Shown in pieces: positions 9,094-17,994 of a stretch of 64,000 bases of DNA; the stretch's first letter is position 1; each line of letters begins with the position of its first letter. Under the pieces are notes generated by a model. That model saw only the letters and a program-made list of their open reading frames with translations. It did no database searches and was not told the origin of the DNA. Origin of the DNA: Shimia abyssi (GTDB lineage Bacteria; Pseudomonadota; Alphaproteobacteria; Rhodobacterales; Rhodobacteraceae); the NCBI RefSeq assembly GCF_003014475.1, contig NZ_PYGJ01000001.1, positions 1 to 64,000 of the forward strand. Reading direction: 5' to 3'. A program made the translations under genes and the position numbers.

Positions 9094-9678
9094 ATGGTTC
9101 ACGTAATCAACAGAGCACCATTCAATAGCGAAACTGCCAGAGCTGCCGTCAACAAGCGCTGGGCAAGGGAACACTCAGGTCGATCACCAGCCGCCATCCA
9201 AGCTCGCGTAACGAAGTATTTCGAGGACAACGGAATGGACCCGGCCACAGCCGATCCAAATATCGCCCTCGCCACAATTATGAATGATGCGTCTGTGCCA
9301 ACGGACGTCGGGGTGGTTGCTGCCAAAACTTTACAGCCATATTTCCACGGACCACCCTTGACAGAAAAGCAGGTCGAGAGAGCCGAGGATTACCTCGCTA
9401 GTCAGGATCAGGGTGCGGACGGCTCTGTGCTGGAAAAGCGCCAGAAGGCATACGACTTCGTTCTGTCCGTTTTGTCCAAGGCAGGCACAGATGCCTCAGA
9501 TACCTCAGATACCTCAGCCGACCCAGCGCCAACTGTCGGTATCAATCAGCCCCGCCCACCCGAGGAAATAGACGTCGAGCCTATACCAGCGGGAGAAGAA
9601 TTCCGTCCCGGTCAGCGTCCACTCGACACCACAATTATCGACGCCACCCCCAACGGAACCCCTCCGACGGATGAGTGA
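9094..9678 (+). CDS. Orphan protein, possibly phage- or plasmid-related
   Basis: Encodes 194 residues. The start FNSETARAAVNKRWA and the middle MNDASVPTDVGVVAAKTLQPYFHG resemble stretches seen in small phage packaging-type and plasmid proteins (a basic AAxKRW helix, then a hydrophobic helix with a Pro-Tyr end). This is a weak impression, not an assignment. The C-terminal 60 residues are Pro/Asp/Thr-rich and probably disordered, with a threefold 9-base tandem repeat encoding DTS units around 9496-9525. No signal peptide or membrane segment. Its neighbours are repeats and the ribbon-helix-helix-like gene. Confidence 0.5.
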   Translation: MVHVINRAPFNSETARAAVNKRWAREHSGRSPAAIQARVTKYFEDNGMDPATADPNIALATIMNDASVPTDVGVVAAKTLQPYFHGPPLTEKQVERAEDYLASQDQGADGSVLEKRQKAYDFVLSVLSKAGTDASDTSDTSADPAPTVGINQPRPPEEIDVEPIPAGEEFRPGQRPLDTTIIDATPNGTPPTDE

Positions 9679-9711
9679 TCAGGTCGGTTCAACCCCCGAC
9701 GGGCGTAAAGA

Positions 9712-9721
9712 CGTTACCGGA
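9712..9721. repeat. Fourth copy of the CGTTACCGGA decamer
   Basis: The same decamer as at 8218, 8237 and 8305 appears here in plus orientation, just past the orphan gene. The four copies therefore bracket the two orphan genes. The surrounding stretch 9679-10002 has no convincing gene; a 111-codon frame in it looks random in composition. Confidence 0.45.
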
Positions 9722-9862
9722 ATTGCCGACCCCACACCAGAGGACCTTATTTGTAACGGTTCAACAGCCAAAAACCCGCCCCCGGTTAGGGGTCGGACCC
9801 CCCGGCAGACCCGTCGGTCTGCACGTCTAACCGCGCCGCAGGCACCAGACCAAATCATCTTC

Positions 9863-9893
9863 CTTTCGCCCAAAATATCCTGGGGGAATCGCT
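9863..9893. repeat. Dispersed intergenic motif, copy 2
   Basis: TTTCGCCCAAAATATCCTGG then GGGAATCGC reads, on the minus strand, as a GATTCCCCC run, a GGATATTTTGG core and a GAAA tail, parallel to the motif at 5604-5633. It lies in the otherwise empty stretch ahead of the HSD10-like gene. Confidence 0.4.
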
Positions 9894-10002
9894 GCCCCGC
9901 AGCGATGGGGGCAACGCCCCCAATCAAACTCCCCCTAGACAGACAGGCCCATGTCCCGTTATTTGAACACACGTTCATTTCATGCCACTTAGGGACCACC
10001 AC

Positions 10003-10758
10003 ATGAAACTCGACACCACATGCGCCATTATTACCGGGGGCGCCTCGGGGCTCGGTGCTGCCACCGCCCGCCATTTTGCCGAACAAGGCGCCAAGGTCGC
10101 GCTGCTTGACCTCAACCAGGACGCAGGCACCGCGCTGGCCGCTGACCTCGGCGGCACGTTCCACAAAACCGACGTCACGGATGAGGCCAGTGTATCCGCC
10201 GCCATCACCGCCGCAGCATCTTCAATGGGCGGGCTCACCGCTGCCGTCAACTGCGCCGGTATCGCGCCTGCCGCCACCACCATTGGCAAAAACGGCCCCC
10301 ACCCGCTCGACATGTTCCAGAAAACCATCGACATCAACCTTGTCGGCACGTTCAACGTCGCGCGCCTTGCCGCAGACGCCATGTCCCATAACACCCCCGA
10401 ACCCGACGGCGCACGAGGAGTGATCATCAACACCGCCTCTATCGCTGCCATGGACGGCCAACGTGGCCAGGCTGCTTATGCCGCTTCCAAGGGCGGCATT
10501 GTTGGCCTCTCCTTGCCCATGGCGCGCGATCTTGCGCGCGCGGGAATCCGCGTCATGGCCATTGCGCCGGGTATCTTCCTCACGCCTATGCTTCAGGGCC
10601 TGCCTCAGGAGGTTCAGGACCAGCTCGCCCAATCCGCCACCTGCCCCAAACGTTTGGGTGATCCCTCCGAATACGCCCGCCTTGCCGGGTTCATCGTCGA
10701 AAACGGCTATCTCAATGGCGAAGTCATTCGCATCGACGGCGCGCTACGGATGCAGTAA
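10003..10758 (+). CDS. HSD10-type 3-hydroxyacyl-CoA dehydrogenase (SDR)
   Basis: Encodes 251 residues from the ATG at 10003. It is a classical short-chain dehydrogenase: the nucleotide site TGGASGLG, NCAGIA, the catalytic Ser in NTASIAA, and YAASK. The details FNVARL, RGVIINTASIAAMDGQRGQAAY, IAPGIFLTPML and GEVIRIDGALRMQ closely follow the mitochondrial HSD10/type II 3-hydroxyacyl-CoA dehydrogenases, so the likely reaction is NAD-dependent oxidation of 3-hydroxyacyl-CoA in fatty acid or branched-chain catabolism. The open frame begins 21 bases earlier, but this ATG matches the family start. The next gene follows after nine bases. Confidence 0.85.
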   Translation: MKLDTTCAIITGGASGLGAATARHFAEQGAKVALLDLNQDAGTALAADLGGTFHKTDVTDEASVSAAITAAASSMGGLTAAVNCAGIAPAATTIGKNGPHPLDMFQKTIDINLVGTFNVARLAADAMSHNTPEPDGARGVIINTASIAAMDGQRGQAAYAASKGGIVGLSLPMARDLARAGIRVMAIAPGIFLTPMLQGLPQEVQDQLAQSATCPKRLGDPSEYARLAGFIVENGYLNGEVIRIDGALRMQ

Positions 10759-10767
10759 ACAGGCATC

Positions 10768-11361
10768 ATGCCAAAGCAGAACCGCGTCCAACCCACCGGA
10801 GATATCATCGCCCACCCCACCCGTGGCCAGTTCATGGGCAATCGGGGCATCCTGCATTTTGCCTCCGGCCAGCTCAGCCAGGCGCGCTGGCGACACAAGG
10901 CATGGGTCTGTTGTCTGACCGAGTTCAAGGGCCGTAAACGCCCGATCATGTCCGCCAACCGCTATACCGAGCTGTTTTTCTATGACGAGGCCGTGGCCTT
11001 TGCCGCGGGCCACCGGCCTTGCGGTGAATGCCGTCGGCCCGATTTCAACGCCTTTCTAACCGCCACACGCCACACCGGAAAAGTGGCCGAGTTTGATCAG
11101 AAACTGCACCGCGCCCGCGCCATCCCACGCCAGTTTGGCCAGCGCCGCCACCGCGACGATATCCGCAACCTGCCCAACGGGGCGTTCATTCTTACCGATG
11201 ATGGACCCGCACTGCTTTGGGCCGATGCGCTATTCCCGTTCAACCCGTCCAGCTACCGCGCACCCAGACAGCGCCCCACCGGCACTGTCACCGTGCTCAC
11301 CGCCGAACCCATCCTTGATGCGCTGCACAACGGCTACACGCCAACAGTGCGCTTGCCCTAG
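10768..11361 (+). CDS. Conserved protein with a HRPCGECRR motif
   Basis: Encodes 197 residues, soluble, basic and His/Arg-rich. The most striking part is a Cys pair in HRPCGECRRPDFNAF, which recalls the metal-binding module of Ada-type proteins (RPCxxCRP), although the rest is unlike Ada. Two other Cys lie close together in the N-terminal half (VCCLTEFKGRKR), so a four-Cys zinc site is possible. Nine bases separate it from the dehydrogenase and they are probably co-transcribed. Function unknown. Confidence 0.65.
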   Translation: MPKQNRVQPTGDIIAHPTRGQFMGNRGILHFASGQLSQARWRHKAWVCCLTEFKGRKRPIMSANRYTELFFYDEAVAFAAGHRPCGECRRPDFNAFLTATRHTGKVAEFDQKLHRARAIPRQFGQRRHRDDIRNLPNGAFILTDDGPALLWADALFPFNPSSYRAPRQRPTGTVTVLTAEPILDALHNGYTPTVRLP

Positions 11362-11379
11362 GGGCCTTGCGCTCACCCG

Positions 11380-12510
11380 GTAGCGATCGCCCATCGCACA
11401 CGGTCACCGCTCCTCTCCAAGTCATGCCGAGGCACAAAAGTCGCAAGCGTGTTCATGTCGCCCCTGACACAGCCTTCCGGTCGCTCCGGCGCGAACATAC
11501 TCTGCCCCTGAGCCAGCTCAGATGCGCTCAGCACAACACGCGCTTCCAGCGCCACCCAATTTTGTACAAAACGGATCTATATAGCGATCTCCGACACACC
11601 CGCCGCATCCACACCTTGCAAAATCTGCGCGCGCAGCCTCCAGTACTTCGATCGACGCGCGATACGGAACACGCACCTGCGCACATTTCCCAAGCGCTGG
11701 AGTAGTCCGATCCGCTGCAATCAACGCCGCACGCAAGCCCTCATACGCGTCCGGATCACGCACCTGCGCACGACCCCGTCAAACAACGCACGCTATGCCG
11801 CCAAGTCCGATGCGCTACGGTCCCGCTCGACCTGGGCCCAAGCCTCAACATTGATCAAATGCGCCAGCCTATCCCGCAACATTGCCAGTTTTTCCGGGTC
11901 GTCCGACGGCGGGGTCTCCAATCGACGACACAAATTCTGTATCCCGCTGGAGGCTTCAAACCCCATTTCTTGCGCGTCAATGCCCTATGCACACAAGTCC
12001 ATAATGGTAACACTGCGGGCGCCAACCAATTGGTTCTGTGCCTGCGCCGCGATGCAAACCCTTGGCGCGCGTCCTCCCCATTAAGGCTGACAATCTTGAC
12101 CCAGACGTGCAACAACGCCTTTAATGCGCGCAAATCGGCACAGGCAATCTGCGACAGAAAACCGCCCGACGCCCCTCAATCCGGGGCCAATCGACGTCTC
12201 GCAGCATCACCGGTTGCCCCCCAAACCAGGAGCGCGCTTCACGCGCGGGATGCGTGAATGAAAAATCCAACACCGCCCGCGTTGCAAAATCCGGGTGGCG
12301 GCGCAAAACCCCATGGTCAAACGGGTCCTCGAACCCGTCAATGGACCAGCGGGTTGCAGATGTATTTTTCTCGGGTCGGGGCTGCGATACGGCAAGCTGC
12401 GGCAACTTGGACAAAATAGACATGCTCAAAAGAAGCGCTTCGAAACTGGCAGGATTTGATACCAGTTCGACAAATCCCGACCGCGCGACCTGACAGCCCT
12501 TTCCACGCAT
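11380..12510 (-). pseudogene. Decayed DUF1963 (YwqG)-like gene
   Basis: Reading leftward from an ATG at 12510 with a good AGGGAAATT site, the frame gives a plausible protein with SWFGGQP...DVDWPRIEG, as in DUF1963/YwqG proteins. It then goes out of frame near 12150. The next frame continues sensibly as FLSQIACADLRALKALL, a third carries DPEKLAMLRDRLAHLINVEAWAQ (about 11840-11915), and a stop interrupts it near 11810. A further frame gives DAYEGLRAALIAADRTTPALG down to about 11520. Several frameshifts and stops therefore break one ancestral gene. The left end is approximate. The family's function is unknown. Confidence 0.6.
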
Positions 12511-12534
12511 AATTTCCCTCCATACACTTACCAC

Positions 12535-13719
12535 ATGGATTCACATAACTCCCTCACCCAATGGATGATCACAACCGGTCGCCAATCCGGCAACCCCGAG
12601 GCGGTGGTCACCCATTTCTGTGAAACGCTGATCGCTGCTGGTGTGCCTTTTTGGCGGGTCAATATTGGCCAGCGTTTTGCCAATCCATTGCTGATCGCAT
12701 GGGGCATTGTCTGGACACCCGACAGCACAGACGCCTACGACGTTACCCATGAACGTATGTTGACAGACGGCTATATCGGCAGCTCATTTGAATACATCCT
12801 CAAACACCGCCGTCCACTGCACAAATCCCTGCGCAACCTTGATTCCGCAAGCGATCACATTTCTTACCTCGAATTCGCTGAGCAAGGCGGCACAGATTAT
12901 TACGCCACTCTGCTCTATTACGGCGATGGCTCTATGCACGGATGCACCTTTGTCACCCAATCCCCGGATGGGTTTTCCCCTGAACACCTCGCCCTGATCG
13001 AGGCCGCCCTGCCCGCGCTGTCTGCCGCTCTCGAACCTGTCACCATGCGTAAATCCTCGCGCAGCCTGCTGCGCACTTATCTTGGCACCGGTCCTTCAAC
13101 CGAGGTCTGGAATGGCACCATAAAACGTGGCGAACGCACGACGCTCGACGCGGTGGTGATGTTCTCGGACCTGCGCGGCTTCACAGCCCTTTCCGAATCC
13201 GCCCCCGAAGACGAGGTGTTTGATGCACTCAACGCCTATTTTGATCTTGTCGTTCAATCGGTGGAAACACATGGCGGCGATGTTCTGAAATTCATGGGCG
13301 ATGGTATCCTGTCGGTCTTCACGATTCCGACCCGTGCCAATCATGCCAGCCAATGTCGAAACGCCATCCGCGCAGCGCGCGCCGTGCTTGACGGGCTCGC
13401 GCCTCTCAATGAGCAACGCGCCGCGTCGGGCAAATTTCCTCTGGACCTTGGCATTGGTCTCAATGCAGGCCCGGTGAGCTACGGCAATATCGGCAGTCCG
13501 GGCCGTCTCGACTTCACCGTGCTCGGCGCTGCCGTAAACCTTGCCAGCCGCATCGAAGGGCTGACAAAGTCACTCGGTCATAAGGGGCTTGCCACCGCCA
13601 CTATCGCTAACGCCGCGCCAGACCAGTTTTTGCCCTGCGGCCTCCACGAAATCCGAGGCGTCTCAGATCCAATCCCGCTCTTTGCGCTGCACAGTCCGCC
13701 GGACACGCACAAAGGTTAA
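12535..13719 (+). CDS. Class III adenylate/guanylate cyclase
   Basis: Encodes 394 residues, cytoplasmic. The first ~200 residues form a sensor-like region without an identifiable domain. The catalytic domain (about 205-380) has the first metal-binding Asp and its surroundings in VVMFSDLRGFTALSE, the second in GGDVLKFMGDGILSVF, and the transition-state segment LGAAVNLASRIE. It should make a cyclic nucleotide from ATP or GTP; the substrate-specifying residues cannot be judged safely by eye. Its ATG starts 24 bases from that of the decayed leftward gene. A four-fold 11-base repeat follows its stop. Confidence 0.88.
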   Translation: MDSHNSLTQWMITTGRQSGNPEAVVTHFCETLIAAGVPFWRVNIGQRFANPLLIAWGIVWTPDSTDAYDVTHERMLTDGYIGSSFEYILKHRRPLHKSLRNLDSASDHISYLEFAEQGGTDYYATLLYYGDGSMHGCTFVTQSPDGFSPEHLALIEAALPALSAALEPVTMRKSSRSLLRTYLGTGPSTEVWNGTIKRGERTTLDAVVMFSDLRGFTALSESAPEDEVFDALNAYFDLVVQSVETHGGDVLKFMGDGILSVFTIPTRANHASQCRNAIRAARAVLDGLAPLNEQRAASGKFPLDLGIGLNAGPVSYGNIGSPGRLDFTVLGAAVNLASRIEGLTKSLGHKGLATATIANAAPDQFLPCGLHEIRGVSDPIPLFALHSPPDTHKG

Positions 13720-13742
13720 CGCGCACTGCGTCGCGCAAAACG

Positions 13743-13786
13743 ACACCGATGCAATAACGACGTTATACCGACGTAAAACCGACGTT
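13743..13786 (+). repeat. Four tandem 11-base units (copy A)
   Basis: Four consecutive 11-mers read ACACCGATGCA, ATAACGACGTT, ATACCGACGTA and AAACCGACGTT, followed by GGTTTTTGGCG. The array begins 23 bases after the cyclase stop and precedes the convergent uup gene. A sister array with the same count and phase lies at 56489-56532. Confidence 0.7.
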
Positions 13787-13797
13787 GGTTTTTGGCG

Positions 13798-15603
13798 TTA
13801 ACCTTCGGCTTTTTCTTCCAGCTCCAGCCATTCTTCCTCTGCCGCCGCCAAGGCCTGTTGGCGTTCCACCAGCGCATCAGTCGCCTTCTGGAATTTTAGG
13901 GGTTCCTTGGTAAACAGCTCCGGATCCGCCATGAAACTTTCCAGCTTGGCAATCTCCGCCGCCAACCGATCCATCACACCAGGCAATGCCTCCAGCCGGT
14001 GCTTCTCGGTAAAGCTAAGGCCTTCTTTGACGACCTTCTCTTTGGCCACTTTCTCTGTCTTAGCTTTTGATTTTTCTTCTTTTTTCGGAGCATCGACACC
14101 ACGCTGCGCCCGGTAATCCGACCAGCCACCTGCATACACCACGGCCTGCCCGTTGCCTTCCATCGCCACAGTTGTCGTCGCCACCCGATCCAGGAAATCC
14201 CGGTCGTGGCTCACCAAAAGTACCGTGCCGTCATAGTCATCCAGCAATTCCTGCAACAGATCCAGCGTCTCTACGTCCAGATCATTGGTCGGTTCATCCA
14301 GCACCAGCAAATTGCTTTCCTTGGCCATCAATTTGGCCAACAACAATCGCGCCTTTTCGCCGCCCGAAAGCGACCTGACAGGCGCCCTTGCCTGCCGTTC
14401 GTCAAACAGAAACTCCTTAATATAACCAACAACATGCTTGGGACTTCCGCGCACCATAACCTGGTCCGCCTTACCCGAAACCCGCATGTCCGGATCTCCA
14501 GTCAAACTGTCCCAAAGGCTCATCTCCGGGTCCAGTTTCGCACGCGCCTGATCAAACACCGCAGGTAGCAAATTGGTGCCCAATGTCACAGTCCCTGCAT
14601 CCGGCACAACCTCACCCATCAACATTTTGATCAGCGTCGTCTTACCCACCCCATTAGGGCCCACAAACGCCACCCGATCCCCGCGCTGAATGGTGATCGA
14701 CAGGTTGCTGACAATCGGCTTACCGTCAAAGACCTTCTCCAACCCTTTGGCATCCATCACCTTTTTGCCCGACTTCGGCCCAGACGACAGCTCCAGCTCC
14801 GCCGCGCCTTGCCGCCTGATCATCGCGGATCGTTCAGAACGCAAATCCTTCAGCGCGCGCACCCGGCCCATATTCCGCTTGCGCCGCGCACTGATCCCTT
14901 CCACAGCCCACCGCGCCTCGGCCTTGATTTTGCGATCCATCTTGTGGCGAGCGGTGTCCTCCTCGTCCCAGATCTTGTCCCGCCAGGCTTCGAACCCATC
15001 AAAACCCTTCTCTTGACGGCGCACCATTCCCCTGTCAATCCAGAGGGTTGCACGGGTAAGTTCACGTAAAAAGGCGCGATCGTGACTGATCAAAACAAAC
15101 GCCGCCCGCGTTGCCTTCAACTCACTCTCAAGCCACCCAATCGCTTCGATGTCCAAATGGTTCGTCGGCTCGTCCAGCAGCATTAAGTCCGGTGCCTCAG
15201 CCATCAATCTCGCCAAAGCCGCCCGCCGCCGCTCCCCACCCGAAGCCACCTCAACCAGCCGCTCCGGATCAAATTTCAGCCCTTCACCCGCGCGCTCAAC
15301 CTTATACATCTCGCCAGGTTCCAACCCGGCAGAAGCAAACTCACCCAGCGTCGAAAACCCTGACATATCAGGGTCTTGCTCCATATACCCAACACTTATT
15401 CCCGGCGGCACAACGATATCGCCCCGGTCCGCCTCGACCAATCCGGCCATGACTTTCATCAAGGTCGACTTGCCCGACCCATTGCGACCCACCAGCGCAA
15501 CCCGATCACCGGGTTGCACCACAAGGCTCAGGTTGTCAAAAACAGGATCCCCGCCAAAAGTCAGGGAAATGTCGCTCATCTGCAAAAGAGGTATACGTGC
15601 CAT
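13798..15603 (-). CDS. uup: ABC-F ATPase, Uup type
   Basis: Encodes 601 residues from the ATG at 15603. There are two ABC ATPase domains without membrane segments: Walker [10 protein letters not shown] and GPNGVGKTT, signature SGGERRR and [10 protein letters not shown], and Walker [13 protein letters not shown] and [17 protein letters not shown]. The link between domains and the Lys/Glu-rich, coiled-coil C-terminal region (last ~90 residues) match Uup rather than EttA. ABC-F proteins act on ribosomes or, for Uup, may also bind DNA and suppress transposon excision. It converges with the cyclase gene. Confidence 0.88.
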   Translation of the reverse strand: MARIPLLQMSDISLTFGGDPVFDNLSLVVQPGDRVALVGRNGSGKSTLMKVMAGLVEADRGDIVVPPGISVGYMEQDPDMSGFSTLGEFASAGLEPGEMYKVERAGEGLKFDPERLVEVASGGERRRAALARLMAEAPDLMLLDEPTNHLDIEAIGWLESELKATRAAFVLISHDRAFLRELTRATLWIDRGMVRRQEKGFDGFEAWRDKIWDEEDTARHKMDRKIKAEARWAVEGISARRKRNMGRVRALKDLRSERSAMIRRQGAAELELSSGPKSGKKVMDAKGLEKVFDGKPIVSNLSITIQRGDRVAFVGPNGVGKTTLIKMLMGEVVPDAGTVTLGTNLLPAVFDQARAKLDPEMSLWDSLTGDPDMRVSGKADQVMVRGSPKHVVGYIKEFLFDERQARAPVRSLSGGEKARLLLAKLMAKESNLLVLDEPTNDLDVETLDLLQELLDDYDGTVLLVSHDRDFLDRVATTTVAMEGNGQAVVYAGGWSDYRAQRGVDAPKKEEKSKAKTEKVAKEKVVKEGLSFTEKHRLEALPGVMDRLAAEIAKLESFMADPELFTKEPLKFQKATDALVERQQALAAAEEEWLELEEKAEG

Positions 15604-15690
15604 GGCCAACGGGCTAGCCCGCCCGCCTCACAGCGTCAACCACAGCTCTTCTCAATGTTTCGAAATACCCCCGCCGGAGGCGTAAAATCT

Positions 15691-16437
15691 CTACACCAAC
15701 GCCCGCAACAACCGCTTGCGCGCCGGTGGAATCGCCCGGATCTCGAGCCCGGTGAACACATGCAGCGTATTCATCTGCGGGTCGACCACCGCGTGATCGC
15801 TCACCCAGCCCCCCATCAACAAATAGGTCCGCAATAAAGGCGGCATCCTAAGCTGCGCCAGCTTCAGGTTTGGCTTTAGACGCAACCGCGCCGCATAGCG
15901 AAACACATTGGGCGCTTTCACCTTGGGCAACCACCGGTTGGGCGCAATATGCCTGTCGCGCAACATGGCAAAGGCATCTTGATACGTCTCTGCGTCCGTA
16001 CCCTGAAATGACGAACACCCGAACAACAATTCCACATTGTTTTCATCCACATAGGCCGTCATCGCCGCCCAGGCCACGCGCAGGATATCCGCATCATTCC
16101 AGTCCGGATGAATGCAGAAACGCCCCATCTCAACCATTGTGCCATCAAATGCCTGCAACCCGCTCAGCTCATAAAACTGCGCAGAATAGCTGCGCTCAAT
16201 CTCACTACCGCCATTCAGGGTCAACAGGCGGAAACAACTGACCAGAGCACCAGAGGCAACATCCTCGATCAAGTAATGGGTGCAGATATCGTCAAACTGA
16301 TCCGCATCTATTCCTGTGCCGTCCCCGCCCAGAAACGCAACATGGCGCAATTCCTGACAGCGTCGTACATCCTGCGGGTCCCTCGCGATTCGCGCCTCAA
16401 AGCGCCCTTTGGACAATGCGGTCATGGCTGGCCTCAT
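15691..16437 (-). CDS. olsB: L-ornithine N-alpha-acyltransferase
   Basis: Encodes 248 residues, a GNAT-fold acyltransferase of the OlsB type. It should transfer a 3-hydroxyacyl chain from acyl carrier protein to ornithine, the first step to lyso-ornithine lipid. Typical segments are RCQELRHVAFLG, a central ACFRLL-like VSCFRLLTL, SYSAQFYELSGL, MVEMGRFCIHP and LLFGCSSFQGTDAETY. In many Rhodobacteraceae the second enzyme, OlsA, lies next to it; none is seen here, so the partner must be elsewhere. Alternative start at 16425. Likely cytoplasmic face of the membrane. Confidence 0.8.
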   Translation of the reverse strand: MRPAMTALSKGRFEARIARDPQDVRRCQELRHVAFLGGDGTGIDADQFDDICTHYLIEDVASGALVSCFRLLTLNGGSEIERSYSAQFYELSGLQAFDGTMVEMGRFCIHPDWNDADILRVAWAAMTAYVDENNVELLFGCSSFQGTDAETYQDAFAMLRDRHIAPNRWLPKVKAPNVFRYAARLRLKPNLKLAQLRMPPLLRTYLLMGGWVSDHAVVDPQMNTLHVFTGLEIRAIPPARKRLLRALV

Positions 16438-16503
16438 GCTCGTTCACATCCAGTATATACCGGATTTCATACGACAGCCGAATGACAAAATAAGCGTCCC
16501 TGC

Positions 16504-16971
16504 TTAAAGAGCACCGCCCCCGGCGAATGTGGATGGATCAAAGTTGCCAAGATTGCCAGCCAACTGTTGCAAGAAGCTGATATTGCCAAGATCGCTATCT
16601 GTGATGCGCCGCACGAGGGGCACAACCTGACCGTCTGCCAACGAGAAATGCGTCAAGTTCCGCGCAACACCGTTGCTGTCAAAGTTAATCGCAACAATCT
16701 GACGTTCCACGACTCTTGGCTTGCGCGGTCCATAGTGCGTAAACTGAGAGCGCACATAGTAAAAGTCGCCATCCTTAAGAACACCACCCGCCGACGGCGA
16801 ACCAATCGCCTCGATAACAGTGTCGCGCGTGTCCACACCCAGTGTGACCGCCGCCAGTTCTTCGGGCGTTGGGACATAGCCATGATTGCGATACTGCGTC
16901 GTACACGCAACGGAGACCGCCAACGCCGCTCCGAAAACCGCCCATTTTAATGCTTTGCTGCCTGTCGACAT
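16504..16971 (-). CDS. BamE/SmpA-OmlA family outer-membrane lipoprotein
   Basis: Encodes 155 residues with a hydrophobic N-terminus ending in VSVACTTQYRNHGYVP, a slightly unusual lipobox with Cys23 as the acylation site. The SmpA/OmlA fold is recognised by RNHGYVPTPEELAAVTLGVDTRDTVIEAIGSPS and by the strand pairs DGDFYYVRSQF and VERQIVAINFD. BamE helps the BAM complex insert outer-membrane proteins. It is divergent from yceD with 85 bases between the start codons. Confidence 0.82.
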   Translation of the reverse strand: MSTGSKALKWAVFGAALAVSVACTTQYRNHGYVPTPEELAAVTLGVDTRDTVIEAIGSPSAGGVLKDGDFYYVRSQFTHYGPRKPRVVERQIVAINFDSNGVARNLTHFSLADGQVVPLVRRITDSDLGNISFLQQLAGNLGNFDPSTFAGGGAL

Positions 16972-17056
16972 GCTTGCCCTCTTGCCTTGGCCTTTTCTGC
17001 CTTCTATCCCGCTTACAGAAGGATCGCCACCGGTTCAAGAATGGAAGCCCAGGCCA

Positions 17057-17614
17057 ATGCCCCAACAAACCCCTAAAAACCCAGTGTACCGCGTCGCAGA
17101 CCTCCCTCAAAATCGCGTGACCCGCTTTGATCTGCGCCCAGATCCAGAAACAATGACGGAAATCGCCACGTCTCTTGGCCTGATCGGTCTTCGTAAGCTG
17201 TCGTTCAAAGGAGAGCTCAGCGCCTTTGGAAAATCCGACTGGCAGCTCGCCGCCCATCTTGGGGCTTCAGTGGTGCAACCTTGTGTAGTCACATTGGATC
17301 CGGTCACAACCCGAATCGAAGCTGATATTGAACGTTTGTTTCTCGCTAAGATGCCCGAGTGGAGCGACGAAGAAGAAGTAGAAATGCCTGAGAATGAAAA
17401 CGCTGATACGCTTGGGTCTGAAATCGATATAGGTTTAGTCATGCAAGAGGCGTTGGCTCTATACCTGCCGCTCTATCCGCGAGCCGAGGGCGCCGAACTT
17501 GGCGAAACAGTCTTTACAGAGCCGGGTAAACAGGCGATGACCGACCAAGATGCACGTCCTTTTGCAGGACTCGCCGCTCTTCGGGGTAAACTGGGCGATG
17601 AATCGGAAAATTAG
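17057..17614 (+). CDS. yceD: YceD family protein (DUF177)
   Basis: Encodes 185 residues. The start at 17057 is preferred; the open frame extends into bamE antisense. The family marks are the N-terminal region with RVADLPQNRVTRFDLRPD, the centre SFKGELSAFGKSDWQLAAHL followed by VVQPCVVTLDPV, and the end RPFAGLAALRGKL. YceD is required for normal 23S rRNA levels in some bacteria and is almost always located just before rpmF, as here (152 bases). An acidic stretch (EWSDEEEVEMPENEN) lies in the middle. Confidence 0.85.
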   Translation: MPQQTPKNPVYRVADLPQNRVTRFDLRPDPETMTEIATSLGLIGLRKLSFKGELSAFGKSDWQLAAHLGASVVQPCVVTLDPVTTRIEADIERLFLAKMPEWSDEEEVEMPENENADTLGSEIDIGLVMQEALALYLPLYPRAEGAELGETVFTEPGKQAMTDQDARPFAGLAALRGKLGDESEN

Positions 17615-17766
17615 GGACTTGCGCTGCGCGGATTTAGCAGTATTTTCGCGCGCTCATCGGAATTTAGAGTTGGACTCGGTCACGCATAAGGCGTAATGGC
17701 ACGGGACGCTCAAGAAAACGGGCTCAATGCACTGTATTGGCCCCCAAGACATCGAAGGTTGCGACA

Positions 17767-17973
17767 ATGGCTGTCCAGCAGAACAAAGTATCGAAATCGC
17801 GCCGCAACAACCGCCGTGCACATGACGCGCTGGTTGCCGGCAACCCAAATGAATGCCCTAACTGTGGCGAATTGAAACGTCCTCACCACGTGTGTGCGTC
17901 CTGCGGCCACTACAGCGACCGTGAAGTCGTTGCTATGGCAGACGACGTCGATCTGGACGAAGACGCCGCATAA
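17767..17973 (+). CDS. rpmF: 50S ribosomal protein L32
   Basis: Encodes 68 residues from the ATG at 17767, beginning [20 protein letters not shown], the L32 signature. Four cysteines in CPNCG and CASCG form a zinc ribbon. The acidic end [10 protein letters not shown] is common in related bacteria. The order yceD-rpmF-plsX-fabH is the classic link between ribosome and phospholipid/fatty acid synthesis genes. A 10-residue upstream frame extension is not used. Confidence 0.96.
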   Translation: MAVQQNKVSKSRRNNRRAHDALVAGNPNECPNCGELKRPHHVCASCGHYSDREVVAMADDVDLDEDAA

Positions 17974-17994
17974 ACGATTGGGATTAGCGCCCGT

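Noticed and set aside
9671..10006. 111-codon rightward frame after the orphan gene
   Set aside because: Composition is random (Pro/Arg/Thr-rich), it runs over a dispersed intergenic repeat and into the HSD10 start.
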